The position numbers and the translations under genes are program-made. The notes beneath the pieces were generated by a model that saw nothing but the letters and a program-made list of their open reading frames with translations, was not told the origin of the DNA and did not search any database. From assembly GCA_023053545.1 (NCBI GenBank), contig JAKZAN010000212.1, positions 1-64,000 of the forward strand: a stretch of 64,000 bases of DNA, written 5' to 3'. The DNA is from Lepidurus packardi. Its lineage: Eukaryota; Arthropoda; Branchiopoda; Notostraca; Triopsidae. Below are positions 35,859 to 48,152 of this stretch, piece by piece; within the stretch, counting starts at the first letter, position 1; each line of letters begins with the position of its first letter.

Positions 35859-37057
35859 TCAATAGTCTGTCTATTTATCCTCCGAAGTCAGCAGACTAGA
35901 GTTGTTCATCGAGGTCCCTTGGTCGTTCGATAGGAATTTGAAGTACCGCAATCTCATTGTCTTCTTCACGAACCGGAAAAAAAGGCACACTTCTACCAAA
36001 GGCACCAGGTCGAAAAGTGTGTTTATCACCAAAAATGCCATCTTCACCCATTTCGGGACATTGAAGTACGTCTACAGGTTGTTCCGCAGTATTATGTTCA
36101 GCAGCCATATCGATAGACACACTAAGGGGATAAGGCGGGTTTCGATTATGCTTTCCTCTTGGACTGTCAGTTCTATGGCTCTTTTCTTCAACTGCTTTTT
36201 TTGCAAGTGGATCTGGATCATGATGATGATGGATGCCAAGAGCAGAAGACATATCGGGACGGTATCGTTGAGATTAAAGGCGAGTGTGAACTGGGGGTGG
36301 TGTGGGTTCCAACCACAGAATAGGAACTAGAAGACATACTGGCCATTGTGGAAGACATGGAATCCTGAGGGCCCGTAGCCATCATAGAGAAAAGGTAGGG
36401 CCATGATGACGATGGGCAGGCCAATGCATAGAGCCACGAGTTTGCGATGGTTGTCGTTAACGAAGCGACCCTGGCCCTGGAGGATTTTGAGGATACAGAA
36501 CTGGATAAGGACACTGAAAGCAAAGCCCATCTATACATAAAAAGTCAAGATCAGGATGAGAAAGTAATCAAGGAAGGGATAAAAAACACAAAAGGCTTTG
36601 CCGTTTAAGAGAGAGAAAATAAATCTCCGTCCGTACAATACACTCGTGGCCATGTCCGTATATTCCTGACTATAATACGAGGACAGGCACTACTGCTAAT
36701 ACATGATATATAAAAAGTATGATAATCCAAACCCAAAGAGAACCAGGGTGAGTGAATACTTACAGTCCAGCAGGCGTGGATCACGTAGGCCTCCATTTTA
36801 CAGCAGGCTCGTAACCAGGGGTCCTCAACGAACGCATCACTTGTCTGGTCCCAGAATGCATTGGTTGTGTAGGAATCGCTGTAGGTGATGGCGCTAATCT
36901 GCACGATGAAGAGGGACACATTGAGGAGCAGGATGAACCAGCAGGAGATGTATTTGTAGAGCTTTTCGATGAGGATGAGAGCGATGGCGGAGGACGAGGA
37001 CAGAATGCCGATGGAGAGAGCGAGGTAGCGGAAGACCCAGTAGGGCTAGAGTGGCAT
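35859..37057 (-). CDS. seven-helix receptor-like membrane protein
   Basis: 376 residues after one intron (36696-36763, 68 nt; the acceptor could be three bases later). Seven hydrophobic helices are spaced as in a GPCR: G-I-L-S-S-S-S-A-I-A-L-I-L-I, C-W-F-I-L-L-L-N-V-S-L-F, a helix around the intron with C-C-K-M-E-A-Y-V-I-H-A-C-W, then four more, ending in a basic tail with L-R-Y-F-K-F-L and Ser/Glu residues. The cysteine before helix 3 matches the common GPCR disulphide. It resembles cAMP-receptor/secretin-like receptors of protists; ligand and coupling are unknown. Confidence 0.55.
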
Positions 37058-37308
37058 GAAAGTGTGTGTTTTTGGATGATGGTAGGTTGTTATTTGGGGT
37101 TATTTATGTGTGTATTTTTAATTATTCTGGTATTAGAGGCACTTACGATGCTACTAAAATCTATAGACTATATCTCTCCCTCTTTCCAACCATAAATTTA
37201 GGCAGAGAAAGGATACAAGTTTTATTTTGTTTCTAATTAACCTCAAATCCATATCCTCATTGCATATATATCATTTTATATGCTCCTTCTTCTCTTATAT
37301 GCTTCTTC

Positions 37309-39522
37309 TCAACTCTACTCCCGATGTCTCATATGCCGTACATTCTCTTCCACCACCTTCTTATGCTCAGCACTATCTCCTCTGATCAGATTGTTCCCTT
37401 GGAGATTAGAACACTATTTCTGCCACAGTCCTAGTCTCTAGCTGCTGATCCTGAAATGGTTGCTCCTTCCCGGTTCATCGTATCCTTTGTCCCTGTTCGT
37501 TGCGATGCCGATGATGAACTGAATCAGATAGATGTCGCTGATGATACATGCGTGGACGCAGTCGTTGGGATTATGGAAGGGGTCCTCAACACAACTGCAT
37601 GTGAGAGTCTAGAATATAAAATGAAAATAGGATAAATACCGAGTAATGGTCTTTAGAGCCTTTATACTGTCCACAGTACTCAACAGCCTGGACTGATTTG
37701 TTTTTGTTGCCTTCTGCTAGCCACTTGGTTATGAAGATAAGCGGGCTGAAGGAGGGTACACTTTGGTCTCCGGAAGTGTTTCTGATGATCTAGTTGGGAT
37801 AGAAATCTCCTTTTTCTGTTTCTGAAATGACCATTGGATTCTTATCGAGTTTGTAGTAGATTTCTGATAAGGTGAATAGATATAGATTAGGTAGGCAAGT
37901 TAGAGGTATGGAGTTTTACGGGTGTCAAACAGGGTCGAGAAAATCATAGAAGTATCGACTCCAGGAGCAGGAATAGAGTCTAAGGATTTGTTTACAACCT
38001 TGGTCTGATTCCAGACTTCCATAACCACACTTCGAGCAGGTTCAGCCACAGTATCCGCAATGAGTTGTGTGATGTTCTCTCTGTTGCCATAGTAGTCCTT
38101 CCCTTCCACAGTGAAAATGGGTGTTTTCTCGAAATCAATAAAACTAGCTCTGCATCTGGGATCCTGTTTGTAGATCGAACTAAAACAGTTCTAGTTTTTG
38201 CCTGGGAACCAGTCCAGAGGATATGTGGTCAGGTTGTCGTTGCCCTAAGTGTTCTAGTACTCGATTCTTTTCAGGATCTACTTCATCCAGGAAGTATTCC
38301 GATAGGTTTTGAAGGCATCCCGAAGGAACAGGTCAGATGCACTGCCAGCGGTTCTCGTAAATCGCATTTGTGCGAAGAAATTGATACCCATCTTTTTTGC
38401 AGGGTCCCAATAAGCCGAATCTCCTATAATGATGTTCCGGATTGCGCTGACCGTGCCGAACCAGGGCGGAGTGATCGGGATATAGTGTCTTACCATTTTT
38501 TATTTCTACTCATCAGTCATAAAGAAACTCAGACTTGCCAGGGTATGCAGAGTTCCGAGTGAGTGTGCAACTACTACGACCTTTTTGCCGGTCATATAGT
38601 AAAGATTATTGATGACCTGCGGGATGATCTTTGTGGTAACACCAGCTAGGATACCTTTTCGGAAGTCGTAAGGCACTGGTTGCATGGTTAGTCCGGACTC
38701 GTAACCCATATACCTGAGGAACTTCATGGTTCGCTTGTAGCCAGTTACTGCGCATTGAGACCCCATTATCTTCAAGATAGAGTTGACTCCAGCAAGGTCT
38801 CCTATAGCATTGGCACCGCAATCAGAAATATCACGAGAATACTCAGAGTCTCCGAACCATGTGCTCTTCACACCATCGGCCTCATAGTAATTCCCTATTT
38901 TGACACCTGTGGGATCGTAAGACCGGTTATAACGCAAACCCAGAAGCTCACCGAAACACTTCCTCTCGCCCAGGAGAGGCTTGAGCATCAACTCAACACC
39001 CACCCATAGGATATAGTTTTTGGCAGGCCTATTTCCGAAGAAATCGCTATTACATCTATCCCAGCCACAAGATTTGAAAATCCTGCCCTGTTCGAATGCC
39101 TTGAGTTTCTCGCAATCGATTTCAACGACGAGAGCCGTGCCCAGGATCCCGGGAGTGAGTAGAATAGGGGAACAAATGCCCTACCTGAAAGCCTTGAGTT
39201 TCTCCTCACCCTTCAACCCGTCCTTTGCCCCCAGGCATACATTTTTTAGTTTGAGCATCCACTCATAATCATCATCAGCCTCATTGAGCTTAGTGAAGGT
39301 GTAGGGCTCCTTGGAGAAATCGGTGTCAGAGAAGTGCTTAGCTCCAAAATGTTTAGTGATGTGTTTTTTGAGTTAGTGGGTATTGTTGTGGTGGAGGAGT
39401 TCGGCATCGATTGCTAGCAAGGAATCAGAAGTTAAGGGACTGGTCTCGTAGTAAACCTTGGCAATGATGTGGTTGAAGAAGCAGGAGAGGAGTGTCAGGA
39501 TGAGGAGTAGATGAAACTGCAT
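37309..39522 (-). CDS. secreted LCAT-family acyltransferase/phospholipase
   Basis: 708 residues after introns 37864-37919 (56 nt) and 37609-37639 (31 nt). Signal peptide M-Q-F-H-L-L-L-I-L-T-L-L. LCAT motifs: P-I-L-L-T-P-G-I-L-G-T-A-L, W-V-G-V-E-L-M, P-Y-D-F-R near residue 240, nucleophile elbow V-V-A-H-S-L-G near 275, and P-P-W-F-G-T. The last ~120 residues are a cysteine-rich extension (T-L-T-C-S-C-V-E-D-P, C-V-H-A-C-I-I-S) not seen in LCAT. The enzyme would act on phospholipid or diacylglycerol acyl chains in the secretory or phagosomal lumen. Confidence 0.75.
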
Positions 39523-39860
39523 ATTAGTGTGGGACATTGGAGTTATGATTATGACTATTTTTTGAATTGTAGTGTTTGATATAGAGAAGAAGCATTAAGA
39601 CAATGAGCCCGGATTTTTAGTGCTCGTGGTTAATGGCTGTGCGAAGGGAGAACATATTTATACTCAAATTAGCTACTACACTACTAATATATTTTTAAAA
39701 AATAGATATCAGGCAGCATTCTGTACGAACAGGGTTTCTATACATTTATGCATACATTTATGCATACATTTATACATAACTTTTCCACAGAGAGCCATAC
39801 AATATAATACAATACTCACTTTTCTATAACACACGCACAGAAACACAACACCATTCACCC
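39523..39860. other. intergenic with short ATGCATACATTT repeats
   Basis: Divergent promoter region between the LCAT-type gene and the cGMP kinase gene. It contains three near-copies of a 12-base unit (ATGCATACATTT type) at about 39745-39780. No ORF. Confidence 0.5.
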
Positions 39861-42128
39861 ATGGAGAGCTAAGACGAAAGGGATGACGAGATATTCGAGG
39901 GCAGCGAAGACTCCGAAAACCCCAAGATCGAGTACGACGAGGATTTCAAGTTCGAAAAGAAATAAAAAAAGTACCAGGAAATGTCCTTTATTATGGGCTG
40001 CCTCAAGAACCACTTCATCTTCTACAATCTTTCGGAGGCCGAACTCGAAAACGTCGCCAAGAAGATGTTCTATTGTTCCGTCGGCATGGACCAGTTCATA
40101 TTCAGAGAGGGCAGCAAGGCTCTCTGCTTCTTCATAATAGAAAAAGGCATGATGCAGGTCATCACCAACGAAAAGGTCAAGAAACAGCTCAGAGTAGGCG
40201 ATGGTTTCGGGGAACTGGCACTTCTGTACAAGGCACCGAGGGCTGCCTCGGTCAAGGCATGCGAGACCTGCAATCTGTGGGGAATTGATCGTGATACCTT
40301 CCGCAAAGCCGTGGAAGAGATCATCACCCAATAATATTAATAGAACAGGAAGTTCATGGAAAATGTGAGGTTCTTCACCTGCCTCTCCAATGAGCATAAG
40401 GACTCCATCGCTGCGGCTCTGATCACACAGAGGTTCTCCAAAGATCAAATAATCGTAACAGAGGGCGACCCGGGTTCGTCTTTCTACATTATCAAGGAAG
40501 GAATGGCTTCATTGTGGAAGGGAAATAAATAAATTAAGAGGCTCGAAAAAGCAGACTCTTTTGGCGAGCAAGCACTGTTTTACAATACTATCCGGCAGAT
40601 GACGGTCAAAGCAGAGGATGATGTGGTATGTCTCGTACTAGGTCGTGAGACACTGTCCAAAATCCTGGGAGACCAAATCTTCACAGTGACATTCCGTAAC
40701 TTCATGAAGTGGGCATTCGAGAAACACTTCACGTTTTCGAAGCTGACCAAAAACCAAATCTAGCAGATCCTGAACCTGATGAAAATCAATAGTTACAAAT
40801 CGGGGAGTGTGGTGATGAAGAAGAATACCGAGAATGGAGCCAACCAGAAAGTAATCATCGTGATTGAGGGGGCTTTGAAGAAATCGAAAAACATGCATCC
40901 CATAGCTACTAAGTCACAGATCTATGGTGAGGAGTTTCTCATGGAGAACAAACCCAAGACTTTCGATGATGAGATCGTGATGGAGAGTGACGGTGTGTTG
41001 GCCGAGATTGGAGTCGATCAATTCAAAGGAGTCATCGGGGATTATCTGGACCGAGTCATCAGCCAGAACGAGAAAATCATCCAGGACAAGCTCAACGCCC
41101 ATCGCGAACTTAAGAAGAACAAATAGTACCCGAACCTGTCGGAATTCGTGTTGATTAAGGAAATGAGGGAGGGAGTCTTTGGTCCTGTGCTCTTAGTCCA
41201 ACATATAAATGACAAAGAACTTTTCATCCTGAAGTGCCATAACAAACAGAAGATCGAAGAACACTTCGTGGAGAGATACTTCTTGCAGGAGAAGACTCTC
41301 CTCAAGGAGATGAACTTTCCTTTTATCATGGAATTCTATAAGACCTATAAAGATGCCAAACATCTGTACTCGCTTGTTGAATTTGTTAGAGGCGAAGAAC
41401 TCTATGATGTCATCCGAGAAATCGGGTTGCTGAGCACTGATGACTGTCAATTCTATATTGGATGCATGATCCTGATACTCTAACACTTCTATAGCCAGGG
41501 GATCATCTACAGAGACTTGAAACCCGAAAACTTCATTGTGGATATGAAGGGATACCTCAAACTCATAGATCTAGGTACAGGGAAAATGATCAAAATGAAG
41601 AACCCACTACAGGCAAAAACCTATACTGTTATCGGAACTCCATACTACATGGCACCGGAAGTCATCACGAACAAAGGTTACAACTTCACTGTCGACCTCT
41701 ATTCTCTGGGTGTCTGTATGTTCTAGTTCCTTTGTGGTTATGTTCCTTTCGGAGAGAAGTCTGAGGATCCTATGTAAATCTACGAGTAAATTCTTAATGC
41801 TGAAGTGAAGTACCCGAAGTTCCTGAAGGACAAGAAAGCCAAAAAATTGATGGACCAGTTTTTATCTAAATCTGAACCTGAGAATCGATTGGGAGGTGCC
41901 AACTTTAATTCCCTAAAAACCCATCCCTGGTTTTAGAGTCTAGATTGGGAAGAGCTCAGATAAAAGAGAGTGGATCCTCCGAAGTTCGATAGATTCCCGA
42001 ACTGCGAATAGACTGAGAGCGAGCTAATCAACTACGGCAAACATGCCCGGAACCTGTAAGACTACCTCAACTAAAAATTCCCAAGCCGGTTCATAGGTTA
42101 GAACAAACCTATCTACGACGGATGGTGA
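39861..42128 (+). CDS. cGMP-dependent protein kinase
   Basis: Single exon, 755 residues. Two clear cyclic-nucleotide-binding domains: phosphate cassettes F-G-E-L-A-L-L-Y-K-A-P-R-A-A-S near residue 115 and F-G-E-Q-A-L-F-Y-N-T-I-R near 235. A third, degenerate domain follows (near 310-420). Kinase domain ~430-690: V-x-I-L-K lysine in F-I-L-K-C-H, Y-R-D-L-K-P-E-N-F, D-L-G in place of D-F-G, G-T-P-Y-Y-M-A-P-E. The glycine loop is degenerate (R-E-G-V-F-G-P-V). Glutamates in M-F-E-F-L-C-G-Y and D-P-M-E-I-Y-E-E-I come from TAG/TAA. Ciliate and apicomplexan PKGs regulate secretion, calcium and motility. Confidence 0.88.
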
Positions 42129-42310
42129 TGACGAGGATTTAGGTATGATAGATATCTACGCAAGTAAAGGATTAAGAGTTTATACTATAGTAACTTTCCA
42201 ATCATCAATTTTACTTCAGTGAATCTGAATAAATAATATAAGACAAGAAGTAGTACCACCAGAGATATGTGGTCGTTATTGGGTCGTCGTTGATAGCTGG
42301 ATTATGTTGA

Positions 42311-44476
42311 TCACTAGTCGACTACAAATATCTTATGGACCAGGTTCGAAATGAACCTCTTACAGTACTTATCAGGGTTCTGGGCACTCGTGTCTAGGTT
42401 GGGATCTCTGTTTATGAGGCGCTTCGCAGTCATCTCCAGACGTTTGAAGTTATCCCATAACTGCAAATAGTCGATGATCCCGATCTGATAGAACACTCTG
42501 TCTTATTTCTAGCTTGTCGATCTCGATGTTCCGATTTTCGAAGATAAGTTAGAATCTAAATCTGTCAATATCACCTTTATGATGATGAGGGAATAGTCGA
42601 TAATCCCTAGACTAAGGAAGAAATTGGCATCTTTCTCCAGTATGGTCCGGTATTTCTGAGCTTCTTCAGATTGGATATAGACTCTACGTTCGATATTTTC
42701 GAAGTCTATGTCTTTGAGCACTCGGAAACTCATTGTCTGTTTTTTAAGCACTTATCTGTTGAAACGAGAGCCCTTGAGATCGTATACCGACATGATCCTA
42801 TTCTGCGGTGTCAGGCAGATGTTCTTGGTAATGAGGAGATGGATCTTGGGCATAGACTGGTTGAGGCTTTCGAAGGTGAAGACTCCATAGAATTTAGTGA
42901 TGAGGGAACTGGGGTTGATTTGAGTGTAATATCGATAGAATTGCTGGATGTTTCTTATGTAGATCGAGACTTCTTCGGCACTCATGGTTTTGACTAGGAA
43001 CCGGTCATCGTGAGTGAACATAAAAAACTCGCCACTCTTCCCCCCTCCGTTACAGCTATCCCGCATATTGTGTCTGTTTCTGTGGATATCCAAACTAGCT
43101 ATAAGATCTTCGTAACCCAGACCATCGAGACGAAGGTACTCTGCAAAAACTATTGGGGCGTAAACAGTCATCTTCATTTATAGGATTGAAACTTTAGTTC
43201 TTTTCTTGAGTTCTTCAGGGTTGTCGAGGTCTGTTAATATTGAGATCTGCTTTTCTTGGTAACTGTCGAGCTGAAACCTTACAAGCCCCTATTCAGCGAT
43301 GGCCTTGCGTTCTTTGAAGGACTTGTTGAGACCGACTAATAAGGTATAGATTTGTGCTTTTTTAAGAGAATCGGTGATACAACTGAACCAGTCCATCATC
43401 TCCAACTCGGAGTTGGTTCTTTTACTTTTAATATCGCTATAAGGCTCCTCTGGTGCTCGGGAGTACACATCATCTTCTTGGTAACCCTTTTCAGACTCTG
43501 AAAAGGAAGAGGAGAGACTCGGCTATTTTCCACAACAAAATATTTTATTGAGGATCAAGTCCATCGTGGGTTTGATGACAGGATTTTTATACCGGATAAC
43601 TGTGAGGACAATCGGGTTGGACAGTTTGGCCATGTTGCCAACAGTCGCAAATATCTCTAGCGTATGTATCGGATCATCCAAGGTGACATTGATAGTGATC
43701 AGCAAGTTACAGATACTCAGAATTCCCCAGACGATAACCGTGCAAAGGATATACTGGAAGTAGTAAACCAGAAACTTCTAGCGATATTTGCGGAATGCAG
43801 GTTAATTGGGTATTTGTTTCTTGAAGTAGTAGATCGTGTAGGTGGATAGAGCGACGTAGACGAGTACAAGGGAGACACTTAGATAGGCTGTTATTTTTGT
43901 GTACTTAAAAGAGCACATCCCGTAGAGGTTGAGTCCTGTTTGGTGGGTAGAATAGCCTAGTGCAACCATCAATGATATCAACGAGATAGAGATACCGTGA
44001 TAAACAATCCCCTTGAAGTTGAATTTCGTGGATTTCTTGATGCCGACCTTGATTTGCACCAGTAGAAATATGCAGAAAATGCAATTATACACGAATTCCC
44101 CACTGGTGCCGACGATATCCAGGAGTGACTCGATCTGGCAAAAGGTATTGAAGCCAGGGGGGACTGTTTTATCTTTGTAGTCCGCAGGCGGGTAGATTAG
44201 ATTGTAAATACTGGTGCTGAGCCAGTGGCAGAGGAGGATGCTGTCCATGAGGGTCAGCATGAACATGATGTCTCCAGGCATCTGGCGACTGGAGGGCTGC
44301 AGGAAAAAACTGATAAGGACGAGTACAATGAAAAAGAGGCAGAGAGGACAGAGGACGACATAGACGTAGGTGTCGATCTCATGGAGTAAGTAGAGTTGAT
44401 AGGGTATGGGAGAGCTTTAGGAGGGTTAGGCTTCAGCGATTGCGAGGAGTGTGAGGAAAAGGATGAAAGTAAGCAT
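42311..44476 (-). CDS. GPCR-PIP kinase fusion (7TM receptor with phosphatidylinositol phosphate kinase)
   Basis: Single exon, 721 residues. Signal-like start (L-T-F-I-L-F-L-T-L-L-A), then seven membrane helices to about residue 310, a linker with S-S-S-F-S-E-S-E and charged helices, and a C-terminal PIP5K-type catalytic domain: G-G-G-K-S-G-E-F-F near 455, R-F-L-V-K-T-M (catalytic lysine), Y-D-L-K-G-S-R-F-N-R, L-K-D-I-D-F, S-L-G-I-I-D-Y-S-L and G-I-I-D-Y-L-Q near 670. Such GPCR-PIPK proteins are known from Dictyostelium (RpkA), oomycetes and other protists. It couples a membrane receptor directly to PtdInsP kinase activity; the ligand is unknown. Confidence 0.88.
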
Positions 44477-44851
44477 TAATATTTATTGATTTTGGATCGT
44501 AAGGGAGTAGTTCACTTAGTTTTATTATAATATTTTAAATTATAGAGTTTTGTGCGAGTATGATAGCTGGTGCAAGGCACTTAGAGGGGAGTGTGTCTTT
44601 GTGTATCATACTATGATCGATGTAGATAGAAGGATGATGGCAGTCAAACCCTATGCATGATGCTTTGACCCATAGGCTCAGTGTTAGAGTTTAGCGTACT
44701 TATGATCCATAGTTACCCAACATAAATGAAGAAAGAGGGAGGAGAAAAAGTTGATATAGAGTTAAGAAAGGTTTAAGACAAAAATAATAATATTAATAAT
44801 ACCTTTCAAAGGCTATCCTTTTTATATTACCTAATAGACGACACAGCAGAG
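44477..44851. other. intergenic, AT-rich bidirectional promoter region
   Basis: Between two divergently transcribed genes. AT-rich near 44720-44810 with AATAATAATA tracts. No ORF or RNA gene recognised. Confidence 0.5.
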
Positions 44852-45516
44852 ATGGGTCTCCTCGGATATATCTTCGCCTAACAACAACACAAAACACACG
44901 GTGGCTACTACCTCAACCACGACAACCTCCTCCCACGTACCACCCCGCCCAATCATCCATATCTAAATATATAATACAGTCACCCCTGAACAAAGACAGA
45001 AGCTGGTCTACTTCTTCATCGCTGAACAAACTCCCGAGAAACTCAGTCCTGAGGATCGTGCAGTCTATGAAAAAGAGAGGTTTTTACCCAACCATAACAA
45101 CAAATCTCAAAATAACAATCATCCGTGAGTGTAATATAGATTGAAGAGACTAACACATTGGACCGAGGCCAATGCTCTGACTTTCAGTCTGCTGGCTTTT
45201 GCTAAAGCCCCTATCAGAAGTGCGACCAGAAACTACTACGTGCTCAACACTGGCTGGTACTTGACGAAGTTCCTTTTCTTCTACTCTGTGGGATACAACA
45301 TCGCTCACGTCATCAATGAGTCCAGATTCGTTGGCACTAACAGAGTTGTCGAAACTATGGTAAAATAAAGAATAATAATAATTGTGTTCTTGTGGATAAT
45401 TTTAGAGTCAAAAATACAATTTCAGCATCTACGATTTCGCATTGGCTAAGAAGGAGTCCCGACTGAAATCTCTCAGAAAGGAATTGGCTGCAGAGTTCGA
45501 TCCTCTTAAATTGTGA
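44852..45516 (+). CDS. small membrane protein, unknown, possibly mitochondrial
   Basis: 171 residues after three introns: 44937-44979 (43 nt), 45080-45139 (60 nt) and 45360-45405 (46 nt). An alternative second intron of only 15 nt (45125-45139) also keeps frame and would add 15 residues. The protein has L-T-P-E-Q-R-Q-K-L-V-Y-F, E-K-L-S-P-E-D-R-A-V-Y, one or two hydrophobic segments (A-L-T-F-S-L-L-A-F-A, F-L-F-F-Y-S-V-G-Y) and a charged C-terminal helix. The pattern is like small respiratory-complex or inner-membrane proteins, but no family is recognised. Confidence 0.55.
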
Positions 45517-45851
45517 TCTCTACAAGGTCTGAAATTTGTGATGAGTTGTCTCGCACAACATTATAAAAACAAAAACTGCCCACCTTTCGTCATTTCCACT
45601 ACCTATAGCATACTACACACCAATTTCAATATCCTTTTTCCATACAATTCCTCGTGTAGCTAGGGCAGCAACAGCATTGTCGATTAAACATATTAAGAGT
45701 TTTATATGGTTTCACGAGGACAATCATAAAACGATGTCAATACATTCATTCCCCTATTATGCAGTCGATTCTGAGGCCATGTAAATATGTATGTCTTATA
45801 ATCAACTTATTATTTTTGTACAAGCACTCACCCACACACACTTATTAGCTA
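45517..45851. other. intergenic
   Basis: Spacer between two plus-strand genes, AT-rich. Probable terminator of the upstream gene and promoter of the ubiquilin gene. Nothing else recognised. Confidence 0.5.
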
Positions 45852-47143
45852 ATGACTCATCAGCAGGACATATACTTCAAAATCACTCTCAAATTCAGCT
45901 CCAACGCAACACCTTTGGTCACCGAAGTCACCTCCAGTATGACTGTAGAGGAACTTAAAGTCATCGTCCATGCCGAAACCGAAGCTGCACTCTAAAAAAT
46001 TAAACTAGTCTTTAGAGGCAAAATCGTCAAGGACTCCGAAACATTGGAGAGTCTGGGCATCCAAGGACCGGGGGCCACTTTTGTGATCGTTATTAACAAG
46101 TATTAGAAGAAGAAAGCAGAGTAGCAGCCCAAGGGTGTCGTGCCGACAAACTTTCAGACAGGACTCGGAGGTTCAGCCCCTGTCGGATTCGGGAACTATG
46201 GTAAAAGACCCATATTTATTGTTTGCCAATCCTATCGGAAAGTAGGTATCGTGAACCACCCCCAGTACATGTCCGCTTTGTCGAGTCTATCCGAGGATAA
46301 AGTCGAGGAAATGATGGACGACCCGTATTATCAGAGTATGATGGAGGAGCTGCTAAACGATCCCGATACTCTTTCGAGGATGTTGCAGGACAACCCCATG
46401 TTCCAGCAGATGATGAAGGGAAATCCGTTCATGAAGACCATGTTGAGCAACCCTGAAACTCTCAAACTTCTTCTCAGTAATCATTTGTATTTATGATATA
46501 ATAACCTCCCTGAATATTGGCTGTGATTACAGATAAGGATACAATGAAGATGGCCAGAGAAATGCAGAAGAATAATAAAGAGGGAGCAGGAGGCAGCAAT
46601 CCAGCAGCTAATATGATGATGGGCATGGGGGGACCTCATCCCATCGGCCTTCCTAATAATCCCATGGCCATGATGCCGGGCTTCAATCCCATGCTATCCC
46701 CTCCTCAACCCGCCGAAACGCTTCCTAACAACACTGCTCCACAGTATTCAATGAACCCTACGAATAATCCCATGATGCCAAACAACCCGTTTTCTATGAA
46801 CAACCCCTTCATGATGGGCTACAACCCATTCATGATGGGAATGAATCCCTTCATGATAGGAGGAGCAGGAGGAGGCAACATGTTCGGCATGCAGCCAAAT
46901 ACCGGTTCTAATCCCCAAGTCCCCAAAAATGCCACAAATCCAACGAACAATAATGGTCCTTCTTCTGCAGAGGATCCTGGTGCAAATGAGAACCCGAGAG
47001 AAAGCAAGATAGACGAGTAAATCTACAAAGACCAGTTGAGGAAACTGTAATAGATGGGATTCACAGACCAGGTAAAAAATATAGAGGCACTTAAATCGAC
47101 ATCTGGTAATGTGGAGGCTGCTCTGGAGAAACTCTGTAAGTGA
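45852..47143 (+). CDS. ubiquilin/DSK2-type ubiquitin receptor
   Basis: 396 residues after introns 46201-46245 (45 nt, frame-neutral) and 46477-46532 (56 nt). N-terminal ubiquitin-like domain (I-T-L-K-F-S-S..., L-V-F-R-G-K-I-V-K-D-S-E-T-L). Central STI1-type repeats: M-M-D-D-P-Y-Y-Q-S-M-M, L-Q-D-N-P-M-F-Q-Q-M-M, M-L-S-N-P-E-T-L. Then a Met/Asn/Pro/Gly-rich stretch with N-P-F-M-M-G-x-N-P-F repeats, and a C-terminal UBA domain (E-E-M-G-F-T-D, T-S-G-N-V-E-A-A-L-E-K-L). It shuttles ubiquitinated proteins to the proteasome. The domain order is exactly that of the family. Confidence 0.9.
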
Positions 47144-47433
47144 TTCTTTTTAAGCTTTCGGTATTGGCTTCTGTGGCGAAGATTCGAGAAGATATATGGT
47201 TGTTGGTTGTTTTTAGAGATCTATAAAGCAAGGGTCGATGACTGAACATTTAGATGTATATATAGGCATTGACCAAAAGTTCGAGCATCACAATTCCTCA
47301 GACCAGAATAAAAATGATCTCGTTCATTTGTTCATCTTATGATATTGTTTATTGTTACTTTGTTGATGGGAGTAGGCATACGGCCCATCCATAATAAATC
47401 AACACAATACACTACTCCAAATAATTGCCACCA

Positions 47434-47824
47434 ATGTCCAAAAAGAATAACAAGAACATCAAGAGACGCTACATCGAGTACCTCAAGAAGGAGGAGAAGA
47501 ACATCCAGCACAAGACCAAGAAGAAGGAGTAGAATAAACACCTCAGGGAAGACATCAAGGAAACTGAGAAACTCGTAAACCACATATCTTACTATCCACT
47601 GTATTCCACATATTTCATATCTATAGTTTGGCAAAGTGGGCATCCAAGAGGACAACTCCATCTCCGATGAAGAGGAAGACTGGGTCAGCGAAGGCGAAAT
47701 GGAGGTTGAACGCAAGAAGAAGATCAAGAAAATCCATAAAACCACACTCAGGCAGCAACAGAAAAAAGATAGAAAAGCACGCAGAGTGCGTGTCATTAAG
47801 GTCAGGCACATGTAGGAGGAATGA
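47434..47824 (+). CDS. small basic, probably nuclear protein
   Basis: 112 residues after a 52-nt intron (47575-47626). Lysine/arginine-rich N-terminus (K-K-N-N-K-N-I-K-R-R) and C-terminus (K-K-I-K-K-I-H-K-T-T, R-K-A-R-R-V-R-V), with an acidic centre (D-E-E-E-D-W-V-S-E-G-E). The composition is that of nucleolar or ribosome-biogenesis factors. Not assigned to a family. Confidence 0.6.
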
Positions 47825-48152
47825 GAAGGAGATGTTGAGTATATTGTTTGGGTGCTGCCTAATACTGCCAAGTAATTTATATGTGGGTTAGAGGAGTGTC
47901 ATTCTTTGATATGGGGGTCCTTGATTTTTGATGATCCATCTTATTGCAGCTGGACATGATAGAGAGTAAGGTTTTCTAAGAAGATATAAAAGTTAAGAAA
48001 ACCTCATTCTTTTCGATGGCCAAAACAAGAATAGAAAACTATCAAATTACCATATCTCCTTTACACACTCCATCATCGATCATTAAAGACAACGATATTA
48101 CCTTTGAGAAGTTTGAGAACGGGTATCCCATATTTGCTGGAGTATATACACA
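47825..48152. other. intergenic between convergent genes
   Basis: 3' flanks of the basic protein gene and the DHHC gene. Nothing recognisable. Confidence 0.45.

Noticed and set aside
39855-40448. 197-residue minus-strand ORF
   Set aside because: Antisense shadow of the first nucleotide-binding domain of the cGMP kinase gene.
45125-45139. 15-nt intron as in heterotrich ciliates
   Set aside because: A 60-nt intron ending at the same acceptor (45080-45139) keeps the frame and matches the other introns; left only as an alternative.
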